From an uncultured Eubacteriales bacterium (GTDB lineage: Bacteria > Bacillota > Clostridia > Oscillospirales > CAG-272): a stretch of DNA of 64,000 bases. The number at the start of each line of letters is the position of its first letter. The first letter of the stretch is position 1. Both the position numbers and the translations under genes were made by a program. The stretch covers positions 1 through 64,000 of the forward strand of contig CAKSER010000001.1 of assembly GCA_934447715.1 (NCBI GenBank), written 5' to 3'. Below the pieces are notes generated by a model, which worked only from the letters and a program-made list of their open reading frames with translations, ran no database searches and was not told the DNA's origin. Shown piece by piece: positions 27,024 to 34,681 of the stretch.

Positions 27024-28018
27024 GCTTTGTTACTGTCTTTAATGCTTTTATTGCACTGCTGTTCAATGCGATCCTGAACGGAACTCCGCTTATGTTCGGA
27101 ACTCTCGGCGAAATTCTGACCGAAAAGTCCGGAAACATGAACCTCGGAGTTGAGGGTATGATGTATATGGGCGGAGCGTTCGGTCTTGCCGGAGCATTCT
27201 ACTACGAGAAGATGGCAGGAGCCGGTGCAAGCGGATATGTTGCGGTTATTGTCGCACTTATCACGGCGTTTATTGCCGGTGCGCTTGCCGCTTTGATATA
27301 CAGCTTCCTCACGATTTCACTTAGAGCCAATCAGAATGTTACCGGTCTTGCTCTTGCAATATTCGGTACCGGCGTCGGTCAGTTCGTCGGCGAATATATG
27401 AGAACAAGAGAGGGCGGATATGTTGCTATCGGAAACGGACTTAAGTCCTTTTTCCAGAGCTCGCCCTTTCCGCAGGCTCTGCGCGACATCCCGTATATAG
27501 GCAGCCTGATTTTCGGGCACAATATTTTCGTTTATCTCGGAATTGTAGTTGCAATCGTTATGGCGTTTTTCATCAACCGGACGCGCTTCGGACTGAATCT
27601 GCGTTCTGTCGGTGAGTCGCCTGCAACTGCCGATGCCGCGGGAATCAATATTACAAGATACAAGTATCTTGCTACAATAATCGGCGGAGGAATCTCTGCT
27701 ATCGGCGGAATGGTCTATATTATGACGATTGCCGGCTGCGTATGGAACCACGAGGGTCTTTCCGGCGAGGGATGGCTTGCCGTTGCGCTTGTTATCTTCT
27801 GCCTCTGGAGACCGATGAACGCCGTATGGGGCTCGATGCTGTTCGGTGCACTCACGATTTTGTACCTGCGTGTCCAGCTTCCGATACCGAGCGAGATATA
27901 CAAGATCCTTCCCTATGTCGTAACGGTTCTTGTCCTTGTATTTACAAGCCTCCGCAAAAAGCGCGAGGATCAGCCTCCGGCAAGCCTCGGTCTTTCCTAC
28001 TTCAGAGAGGACAGATAA
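27020..28018 (+). CDS. Nucleoside ABC importer permease (NupQ/YufQ type)
   Basis: The second permease of the importer has 332 residues and about eight to ten hydrophobic segments. The family motifs are GTLGEILTEKSGNMNLGVEGMM near residue 30 and NQNVTGLALAIFGTG near 110. Its start overlaps the previous gene. The C-terminal tail is charged and cytoplasmic. A hairpin terminator follows about 100 bases later. Confidence 0.94.
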   Translation: MSFVTVFNAFIALLFNAILNGTPLMFGTLGEILTEKSGNMNLGVEGMMYMGGAFGLAGAFYYEKMAGAGASGYVAVIVALITAFIAGALAALIYSFLTISLRANQNVTGLALAIFGTGVGQFVGEYMRTREGGYVAIGNGLKSFFQSSPFPQALRDIPYIGSLIFGHNIFVYLGIVVAIVMAFFINRTRFGLNLRSVGESPATADAAGINITRYKYLATIIGGGISAIGGMVYIMTIAGCVWNHEGLSGEGWLAVALVIFCLWRPMNAVWGSMLFGALTILYLRVQLPIPSEIYKILPYVVTVLVLVFTSLRKKREDQPPASLGLSYFREDR

Positions 28019-28343
28019 GAGCCGGCTGCCGTGTGGGGCAAGCCCTTTAAAGCACGGGCAGAGAGGGCTTGAAACGGTAAAGGCAGCTTGTTGCTATTTA
28101 AAACCGATTTGTGATTAAAAACCCAAAGACCGGTATTGCCGAATGGTACTGCCGGTCTTTATTAATGCTAAATATTATTTTCTGCTGTTGAAAATAAATG
28201 TCGGATGTGATACAATTATGCAGATAGAAAGCTTTGCAGATGACGCAATACCGAGCCGATGTGCAGCGGTACCGGGTAAACAGAATGCCCGGCTTGGTCT
28301 AAAGGCAAAACAGGACAAAACAAATAGAAAGCAAATCAAAACA
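28019..28343 (+). other. Non-coding stretch after the nucleoside importer
   Basis: The stretch holds the terminator at 28125-28160 and no convincing promoter. An upstream extension of the next gene's frame (from 28143) overlaps the terminator and has no family resemblance, so I treat it as untranslated. Confidence 0.5.
28125..28160 (+). terminator. Terminator of the nucleoside importer operon
   Basis: AAAGACCGG (28125-28133) pairs with CCGGTCTTT (28152-28160); the stem's 3' arm supplies a short T-run followed by an AT-rich sequence. It fits the end of the importer operon. Confidence 0.75.
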
Positions 28344-29762
28344 ATGCAATTTAAAAAGATATGTAATATTAACGACATTTTAAAAATAAAGAGCTATATA
28401 ACCGAGTGCCGGAACCGGTTTTCGGATATGACGCTCGCGAGCCTTTTCATGTGGAGAAAGTCGTATCCGCTTGAGTACTGCATCGAAAACGACACGCTGA
28501 TTTTAAAGGACGCAAACGAGGACGGGGAGCTTTCGTTCTGCTATCCGTTAGGAAACGATCCTGAGGGGGCGCTTGAAAAAGCAGAAAAATACTGCAAGGA
28601 AAGGCACATGCCGATGACGCTGCGCCTTATGGATAAGGAGACTGCAGAGAGAATAAAAAGCAGCTTTGAAGTAAGCAAGCTCGGCTTTGAAAGAAGATGG
28701 AGCGACTATCTTTATCTTGCGGAAGCGATGCGCAGCTTCAGCGGAAGAAAATATAACGGTCAGCGAAACCACCTGAACAAATTTAAAAAGCTGTACGGTG
28801 AATATCGGTATTGCGAGATAACAGAGGCTGACATTCCGGAGCTTATCTCCTTTTTTGACAGCTTTGAAAAGGAGCACGGGGTAAAGGACGGAATCGAAAG
28901 AGAAGAGTTTGCGGCTGCAAAGGAGCTTTGTTCCGTAATGTTTTCGCTTGGGCTTTTCGGGGGCTGCATCCGCGTCGGCGAAAGGATTGCTGCAATTGCT
29001 ATCGGCGAGATTGTGGGAGACACGCTCTTTGTCCATGTCGAAAAGGCACTTTTGAGCTTTGAGGGCGCGTATCAGGTGATGGTCATGGAATTTGCAGCGC
29101 ACCACACCGGGGGACAGGTCATATATATAAACAGAGAGGATGATTCGGGAGATGAGGGGCTCAGAACCTCGAAGCTTCAGTATCATCCGATCGAGCTGCT
29201 TGACAAGTACTATGTAAAGGCGTTTACGCTGTTCGAACGGATTTCGGCTCCGGTTTCTCTGCACGGCGGCAGGGTGACTCTTGACGAGATAAGAAAAGAG
29301 GACGGAGAGCGGTTTTTAAGGCTGTCATCGGATTTAAACAACAACAAATACTGGGGCTATGACTATCGCGAGGACGAAAAGGCGGAGGAGAGCGAAGAAT
29401 ATTTTCTTGAATTTGTCAAGGAGATGAAAAGGACAAAGGAGGAGTATTCGCTTGCAATTCGCGTAGGCGACGAGCTTGTAGGAGAAGCGGTTCTGCACGG
29501 TTTTGACTTTCACGGTGGGGTCGAGATCGGCTTTCGTATTCTTCCCGAATATCAGGGAAACGGATATGCGTCCGAGGCGGCAGCACTGCTTTTAGGATAT
29601 GCAAAAGATACTCTCGGTGCGTCGGTGGTTTATGCAAAGCGGTTTAAGGAAAACGAAGCATCCGGAAGATGCCTAAAAAAAGTCGGATTTATCAGAACCG
29701 GAGAGGACGAAAGATACATTTTTTATGAGTTCCGAAATCCGGAAAGCAAAGAAATCGGTTAA
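28344..29762 (+). CDS. DUF2156 (LPG-synthase C-terminal-like) domain fused to a GNAT acetyltransferase
   Basis: The 472-residue protein has two acyl-transfer modules. The first (about residues 1-290) resembles the DUF2156 / phosphatidylglycerol lysyltransferase C-terminal family: MQFKKICNINDILKIKSYI, SLFMWRKSYPLEY, then RKYNGQRNHLNKFKK and YINREDDSGDEGLRTSKLQYHP. The second (about 300-465) is a GNAT N-acetyltransferase with FRILPEYQGNGYASEAA as the acetyl-CoA loop. The ATG at 28344 is chosen because the family begins there; no strong ribosome site is seen at any candidate start. The substrates are unknown; aminoacyl or acetyl transfer is the likely chemistry. Confidence 0.82.
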   Translation: MQFKKICNINDILKIKSYITECRNRFSDMTLASLFMWRKSYPLEYCIENDTLILKDANEDGELSFCYPLGNDPEGALEKAEKYCKERHMPMTLRLMDKETAERIKSSFEVSKLGFERRWSDYLYLAEAMRSFSGRKYNGQRNHLNKFKKLYGEYRYCEITEADIPELISFFDSFEKEHGVKDGIEREEFAAAKELCSVMFSLGLFGGCIRVGERIAAIAIGEIVGDTLFVHVEKALLSFEGAYQVMVMEFAAHHTGGQVIYINREDDSGDEGLRTSKLQYHPIELLDKYYVKAFTLFERISAPVSLHGGRVTLDEIRKEDGERFLRLSSDLNNNKYWGYDYREDEKAEESEEYFLEFVKEMKRTKEEYSLAIRVGDELVGEAVLHGFDFHGGVEIGFRILPEYQGNGYASEAAALLLGYAKDTLGASVVYAKRFKENEASGRCLKKVGFIRTGEDERYIFYEFRNPESKEIG

Positions 29763-29817
29763 AAAGCACCGCTTTTATTCTTGCTTTTAAAAAAAGCAAA
29801 AGGAAATGCATTAGATA

Positions 29818-29846
29818 TTGAAAAATTAAATATTTTTTGATAGAAT
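29818..29846 (+). promoter_or_regulatory. Promoter of the SPFH-domain gene
   Basis: TTGAAA (29818-29823) and TAGAAT (29841-29846) with a 17-base spacer, 85 bases before the gene; GGAGGAG is the ribosome site. A GCTTTT/AAAAGC hairpin just upstream (about 29782-29799) may end the previous transcript. Confidence 0.65.
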
Positions 29847-29931
29847 ACTGTTAAAAGAGTAATTGCAAGAGAATCGCACAGGCTGAATTTAATGATTATA
29901 CCGGATTATACTATACGGGAGGAGAAATAAA

Positions 29932-31251
29932 ATGGGATTAATTAAGGCAGGGATAGGCGCGCTCGGAGGAACACTTGCAGATCAGTGGAAGGAATTTTTC
30001 TACTGTGAGGCGCTTCCGCAGAATGTTCTGGTGAAAAAGGGTCAGAAGCAAATCACCGGAAGATCCTCGAACACAAAGGGAAACGATAATATAATTTCAA
30101 ACGGCTCGGGCATTGCGGTTGCCGACGGACAGTGCATGATTATCGTCGAGCAGGGAAAGGTTGTCGAATTCTGCGCGGAGCCCGGAGAATTTACATGGGA
30201 TTCCTCTACCGAGCCTTCACTGTTTTCAGGCAAGCTCGGAGGCTCGATTGTAAATACATTTAAAACGATTGGCAAAAGATTTGCATACGGCGGAGACACC
30301 GGAAAAGACCAGAGAGTGTACTACTTTAATACAAAGGAAATCGTTGACAACAAGTTCGGAACGGCAAATCCGGTTCCCTTCAGGGTTGTCGACAGCCGCA
30401 TCGGTCTTGACATTGATGTTTCGATCCGCTGCAACGGTGTTTATTCATACAAAATCGCAGATCCGCTGCTGTTTTACACAAATGTATGCGGAAACGTAAG
30501 CGACGAATATACAAGAGACGAGATAGATTCGATGCTGAAGACCGAGTTTATTGCAGCGCTTCAGCCCTCCTTTGCAAAGCTTTCGAGCATGGAGATTCGT
30601 CCGAATCAGATCGTAGCGCACAATACCGAGACAGAGAATGCATTAAACGAGGCGCTTTCCGAAAAATGGGGCGAGCTTCGCGGACTTAAGGTTGTTTCGG
30701 TGGCGTTCGGATCTATTACGCTGCCCGAGGAGGATCAGCAGCTGATCAAGGACCTCCAGAGAAACGCCGTATACCGCGATCCTACAATGGCTGCGGCTAC
30801 GATGGTCGGAGCACAGTCGGAGGCGCTCAAAACGGCAGCCGGCAACAGCGCAGGCGCCATGACCGGATTTATGGGCATGGGAATGGCAATGAATGCAGGC
30901 GGTGCTGCAAATGTTCAGAATCTCTATGAAATGGGAAGAAAGAATAACGATCAGAACAATAATCCGGCAGCATCGGCTGATAAGAAAAGCGAGTGGAAGT
31001 GCTCCTGCGGAGCAACTGCAACCGGAAACTTCTGCCCCGAGTGCGGCAGCCCCAGACCTGTTTCGGGATGGGTTTGCTCCTGCGGAGAGGTAAACAAGGG
31101 CAAGTTCTGCCAGAACTGCGGCGCAAAAAAGCCGGAGGGCACGCTGAAGTATGTCTGCGACAAGTGCGGCTGGGAGCCGGAGGATCCTGCACATCCCCCG
31201 AAGTTCTGCCCGGAGTGCGGAGACCCCTTTGACGAAAAAGACAGAGTTTGA
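29932..31251 (+). CDS. SPFH-domain protein with C-terminal zinc ribbons (YdjI-like)
   Basis: The first 280 or so residues match the SPFH/prohibitin-like family called YdjI or 'virion core protein' (MGLIKAGIGALGGTLADQWKEFFY start, LPQNVLVKKGQ, RVVDSRIGLDIDVSIRCNG). A Met/Ala/Gly-rich linker with a hydrophobic stretch (near residues 303-325) follows. The tail holds three zinc-ribbon units with CxC or CxxC pairs (CSCGATATGNFCPECG, CSCGEVNKGKFCQNCG, CDKCGWEP...FCPECG). In Bacillus the relative YdjI is linked to membrane-stress complexes. No PspA homologue is adjacent here, so a membrane-associated scaffold role is inference. Confidence 0.85.
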   Translation: MGLIKAGIGALGGTLADQWKEFFYCEALPQNVLVKKGQKQITGRSSNTKGNDNIISNGSGIAVADGQCMIIVEQGKVVEFCAEPGEFTWDSSTEPSLFSGKLGGSIVNTFKTIGKRFAYGGDTGKDQRVYYFNTKEIVDNKFGTANPVPFRVVDSRIGLDIDVSIRCNGVYSYKIADPLLFYTNVCGNVSDEYTRDEIDSMLKTEFIAALQPSFAKLSSMEIRPNQIVAHNTETENALNEALSEKWGELRGLKVVSVAFGSITLPEEDQQLIKDLQRNAVYRDPTMAAATMVGAQSEALKTAAGNSAGAMTGFMGMGMAMNAGGAANVQNLYEMGRKNNDQNNNPAASADKKSEWKCSCGATATGNFCPECGSPRPVSGWVCSCGEVNKGKFCQNCGAKKPEGTLKYVCDKCGWEPEDPAHPPKFCPECGDPFDEKDRV

Positions 31252-31314
31252 TTCTTTTAACGGTTTCAAATAACGGTTTCAAAGCCGGAATAAGCGAATA
31301 AACAGGAATACATT

Positions 31315-31380
31315 CCCCCTGTCGGCGGTAAATAAGTCTGTAAAACGGACTTGTTACCGTGCAGCAGGGGGATTTCTTTT
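31315..31380 (+). terminator. Long-stem terminator after the SPFH gene
   Basis: CCCCCTG (31315-31321) pairs with CAGGGGG (31365-31371), enclosing two further paired segments (GGTAA/TTACC, and AAGTCTG/CGGACTT with one G-T pair); ATTTCTTTT follows. The gap 31252-31577 holds this and the next promoter, nothing else. Confidence 0.8.
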
Positions 31381-31455
31381 GCCGATTTTAACGGTATTTT
31401 TAACAAGCTCCTTTAAAGTGCAGAGCTTTTAATCTTTATAAATTTGTATGACGGC

Positions 31456-31484
31456 TTGACGAAAGAAAACTTTTTGTCTATAAT
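31456..31484 (+). promoter_or_regulatory. Promoter of the alpha/beta-hydrolase - DUF5131 pair
   Basis: TTGACG (31456-31461) and TATAAT (31479-31484) with a 17-base spacer; the predicted start is near 31491, about 87 bases before the ATG. Confidence 0.85.
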
Positions 31485-31577
31485 AAATAATGAGAACAAA
31501 TTTTTTAAAAGACAACGCGAAATATTTCGGAGGGCGGAAACGGTCTGAAAAAACCGGTTAAGAAAGAAGAAATCAGT

Positions 31578-32714
31578 ATGACAAAAGAGAACGGAAAAGA
31601 GAATACCGAAATAAAGGAAAACAAACCGAAAAAAAGCAAGCTTGCAAGGATTCTTGATGTTGCATGGAGATTTGTTGCGGCAACGCTTGCCGTTCTTGTG
31701 CTGTCGTTTGTCGGATTGCGGTCGGTAATATATCTCACAACCCAGATCACGACCGAGAACGGAATTGATGAGGGCGCATATATTCCGATCGGCGGACTGG
31801 AGCAGTATGTCCTTATACGCGGAGAAAATACAAATAATCCGGTAATAATCTGGCTGCACGGCGGCCCTGCAAACCCGGATACATATATGAGCTATACCTT
31901 CTCGAACCATCTTGTTGATAACTATACGGTTGTAGTTTGGGATCAGAGAGGCTGCGGAAGGACCTATTATCACAACAAGGACATCGACCCGGAAAACCAG
32001 ACCGCGACATTCGAGCAGTCGGAAAAGGATCTTGATGAGCTTGTCAATTATATCCGCGGCAGATTCGGTAAGGACAAGGTGATTCTCGTCGGTCATTCCT
32101 ATGGAACGGTTCTCGGAATAAAATATGTAAAGGATCACAGCGACAAGGTATCTGCCTATGTCGGTGTCGGGCAGTTTATAAATTCCGACTGCGAGCTTAT
32201 AAGCTATGAGGATGCTTTAAGGATTGCAAAGGAAAAGGGCAAGAGCACGGTAAAGCTTGAAAAGGCATATGAAAAATACAAAAGCGACAAAACCGTAAGG
32301 AATCTGATAGAGCTGCGCACCGAAACCGCAAAATATCACAAGGCAAAGAAGAAGGCAAACACCTTCTGGATCGGTCTTGCATCCCCTTATATGAGCTGGG
32401 GAGACTTCCGCTGGGTTCTTATGCAGAACGGAGATTTAAAGCAGTATTTTGAACTTAACAGCCAGATGTTCGATTATCTTTTGAATGTGGATGTAAGGGA
32501 CTTCGGCAGTGAATACGGTATTCCCGTCGGCTTTATTTCCGGCTCGTCGGACTGGGTAACTCCCGTAAAGTGCACAGAGGAATATTATGACGGAATTACC
32601 GCACCGAAAAAGGATTATAAGCTTATCGACGGCTGCGGACACAGCCCTCAGATCGATCAGCCGGAGGAATTCGGTATTATGCTTGAGGAAATGCTTGCGT
32701 CATTTCTTAACTGA
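31578..32714 (+). CDS. Membrane-anchored alpha/beta hydrolase (proline iminopeptidase-like)
   Basis: The 378-residue protein starts with a charged, Lys-rich cytoplasmic segment, then one membrane helix (FVAATLAVLVLSFVGLRSVI, about residues 33-52), so the catalytic domain faces outside. The hydrolase has the oxyanion region WLHGGPANPDTY near residue 93, VVWDQRGCGRTYY near 117, the nucleophile elbow VGHSYGTVLG near 173, the acid in SGSSDWVTP and the final His in GCGHSPQ. The HGGP and WDQRGCG motifs resemble proline iminopeptidases. The substrate is unknown, possibly an extracellular ester or peptide. Confidence 0.88.
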   Translation: MTKENGKENTEIKENKPKKSKLARILDVAWRFVAATLAVLVLSFVGLRSVIYLTTQITTENGIDEGAYIPIGGLEQYVLIRGENTNNPVIIWLHGGPANPDTYMSYTFSNHLVDNYTVVVWDQRGCGRTYYHNKDIDPENQTATFEQSEKDLDELVNYIRGRFGKDKVILVGHSYGTVLGIKYVKDHSDKVSAYVGVGQFINSDCELISYEDALRIAKEKGKSTVKLEKAYEKYKSDKTVRNLIELRTETAKYHKAKKKANTFWIGLASPYMSWGDFRWVLMQNGDLKQYFELNSQMFDYLLNVDVRDFGSEYGIPVGFISGSSDWVTPVKCTEEYYDGITAPKKDYKLIDGCGHSPQIDQPEEFGIMLEEMLASFLN

Positions 32715-32762
32715 ATAGGCCGACAAAAAGATAAAGATTATAATAAAGAGCAGTGAAGGATA

Positions 32763-33623
32763 ATGCTTGAAAATATTTGGAATCCGTGGCACGGCTGCAG
32801 AAAATACAGCGAGGGCTGCGAAAACTGCTACATGTATTATCTCGACTCCGAAAGGGGTCGGGACGGCAGCGAAATTTACAAGGTAAAGACGAATTTTGAT
32901 CTGCCTGTAAAGAAGACTCGTGACGGACAGTACAAAATCAAAAGTGGGTCAACCGTTCATGTGTGCATGACAAGCGATTTCTTTTTAGAGGAGGCTGACG
33001 CATGGAGAAATGACGCGTGGAACCTGATTAAAAGCCGTCCGGATCTTAAATTCTGGCTCCAGACAAAGCGCGCAAGCCGTGTTAAAGACTGTTTACCCTG
33101 CGATTGGGGTGACGGATGGGAAAATGTCAGCCTTTGCATAACTGCGGAGAACCAGAGGTGCGCAGACGAGCGGATACCGATTCTTCTTTCGCTTCCGTTT
33201 GCCGAAAAAAACATCATGTGTGCCCCGATGATCGGAGAAATTACGCTTGACCGGTATTTAAAAACCGGCATGATAAAAAAGGTTTTGGTTGACGGAGAAA
33301 ATTATGAAGGAACAAGATGCCTTTATTATGAATGGGTGAAAAGGCTGTATGACGAGTGCCTTGAAAACGGTGTGAGCTTCGACTTTGTAGGCACCGGCAA
33401 CCGCTTTATAAAGGACGGAAGGGAGTACCGCATCCCTAAGGCGTATCAAAGAGTAACGGCGCTGCGCTCCGAGCTTCGGATACCGAAGATGTCTTATAAT
33501 ATTCCGATTCAGAAAAAATGCAGAAGCTGCAGGAGGGTAAATGTCTGCAACGGATGCAGAATGTGCGGAAAATGCGGTCCGGAATTCAGTCTGTCAAGCC
33601 GAAAAGAAGGAAAACAACCGTAA
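32763..33623 (+). CDS. DUF5131 (phage Gp37/Gp68-type) protein
   Basis: The 286-residue protein matches the DUF5131/Gp37Gp68 family, with the characteristic start IWNPWHGCRKYSEGCENCYM. Its cysteines 12, 19 and 22 look like an iron-sulfur or metal site, reminiscent of radical-SAM proteins. VCMTSDFFLEEADAWRNDAW and FWLQTKRASRV follow, as in the family. The tail is a second Cys cluster (CRSCRRVNVCNGCRMCGKC, about 257-275). The function is unknown. Members occur in phages and bacteria; no other phage gene is nearby. It follows the hydrolase by 48 bases and shares its promoter. Confidence 0.85.
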   Translation: MLENIWNPWHGCRKYSEGCENCYMYYLDSERGRDGSEIYKVKTNFDLPVKKTRDGQYKIKSGSTVHVCMTSDFFLEEADAWRNDAWNLIKSRPDLKFWLQTKRASRVKDCLPCDWGDGWENVSLCITAENQRCADERIPILLSLPFAEKNIMCAPMIGEITLDRYLKTGMIKKVLVDGENYEGTRCLYYEWVKRLYDECLENGVSFDFVGTGNRFIKDGREYRIPKAYQRVTALRSELRIPKMSYNIPIQKKCRSCRRVNVCNGCRMCGKCGPEFSLSSRKEGKQP

Positions 33624-33683
33624 ATTGCCTGTGCCGAGCGATAAAAGCTCGGATGGCATCTTCCTGAATTAAAATAAAAAAAC

Positions 33684-33727
33684 GGCTCTCTTACCTGTGC
33701 TTTCGCTCAGAACAGAGAGCCTTTTTT
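33684..33727. terminator. Terminator between convergent DUF5131 and trxB genes
   Basis: GGCTCTCT (33684-33691) pairs with AGAGAGCC (33714-33721) and a T-run follows. An A-rich stretch on the left side lets it also work for the minus-strand trxB transcript. Confidence 0.85.
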
Positions 33728-33745
33728 GTTTTATATGATTTTCCT

Positions 33746-34657
33746 TTAGCTGTTGCTGTCGATATAATCGCATGCGGCAAGGGCAGCGATTGCTCCGTCG
33801 GATGCGGCGGTTGCAACCTGTCTGATCTTTTTTGTGCGGCAGTCTCCTGCAACAAAGATGCCGGATGCTTTTGTAAGACAGCTTTCGCCTGCCTCGGCAT
33901 ATCCGAATTTGTCAAGAGTGATCTGATCCTTGAACGGCTCGTTCTGCGGAATAAGACCGATTGCAACAAACAGTCCGTCAAGGGCAAGCTCTTCGGTTGA
34001 ATCGTCGGCTGTTTTGCGGATTTTTACGCCGGAGAATGTGTCCTCTCCGAGAACCGAGTCGACAACTGCTCCGGTGATCACCCTTACATTCGTCTTCTCT
34101 GCAAGCTGATCGCAGAGCTTCTTTTCTCCTGTGAGGAAGTCGAGATTCTGGATCACAGTAACTTCGCTTGCAAGCTCGGAAAGAAGCAGTGCCTCCTGAA
34201 GTGCGGAATTGCCTCCTCCGACCACACCGACCTTCTGATTTTTAAAAAATGCTCCGTCACATACCGCACAGAAGGAAATTCCGTCACCTACGAACTTTTC
34301 CTCGTTCGGCACACCCAGCATACGGTGCTTTGCTCCGGTTGCGATTATGACGGCCTTACAATCGAAGCTGCCATCTTCGCAAATGACGGTTTTTATTTTT
34401 CCGTCGGTTATTCCGGTTACGGTTGTGTTTTCAAAATCAGCACCCTGGCTTATTACCTGATCGATAAGCTTTTCCGCAAATTCGTTTCCGGAAAGTGCCG
34501 TAAAGCCGGGGATGTTTTCGACCTTTGGGGAAAAGGTGATCTGCCCTCCGAAGGTTCCTTTTTCGATTACGAGCACGCTTTTGTTTGCGCGTCTGCCGTA
34601 TACGGCGGCGGTGAGTCCCGCAGGACCACCGCCGATAATAATTATGTCGTATGTCAT
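33746..34657 (-). CDS. trxB: Thioredoxin reductase-like flavoprotein, atypical cofactor site
   Basis: This 303-residue FAD protein has the FAD motif IIIGGGPAGLTAA, the redox pair in CAVCDG (near residue 133), and the C-terminal FVAGDCR motif that closes the FAD site. Classical enzymes bind NADPH with an HRRxxxR motif after GGGxSA. Here GGGNSALQEA is kept, but the motif reads VIQNLDFLTGEKKL, so NADPH use is doubtful; NADH or ferredoxin are alternatives seen in anaerobes. It lies 24 bases after nrdD, which carries a fused redoxin domain, so it most likely reduces that domain. Confidence 0.88.
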   Translation of the reverse strand: MTYDIIIIGGGPAGLTAAVYGRRANKSVLVIEKGTFGGQITFSPKVENIPGFTALSGNEFAEKLIDQVISQGADFENTTVTGITDGKIKTVICEDGSFDCKAVIIATGAKHRMLGVPNEEKFVGDGISFCAVCDGAFFKNQKVGVVGGGNSALQEALLLSELASEVTVIQNLDFLTGEKKLCDQLAEKTNVRVITGAVVDSVLGEDTFSGVKIRKTADDSTEELALDGLFVAIGLIPQNEPFKDQITLDKFGYAEAGESCLTKASGIFVAGDCRTKKIRQVATAASDGAIAALAACDYIDSNS

Positions 34658-34681
34658 TTCAGATTCCCGTTTATAATGCTT

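Noticed and set aside
28143..28343. Longer start for the DUF2156-GNAT protein
   Set aside because: The extra 67 codons overlap the terminator of the nucleoside importer and do not resemble the family.
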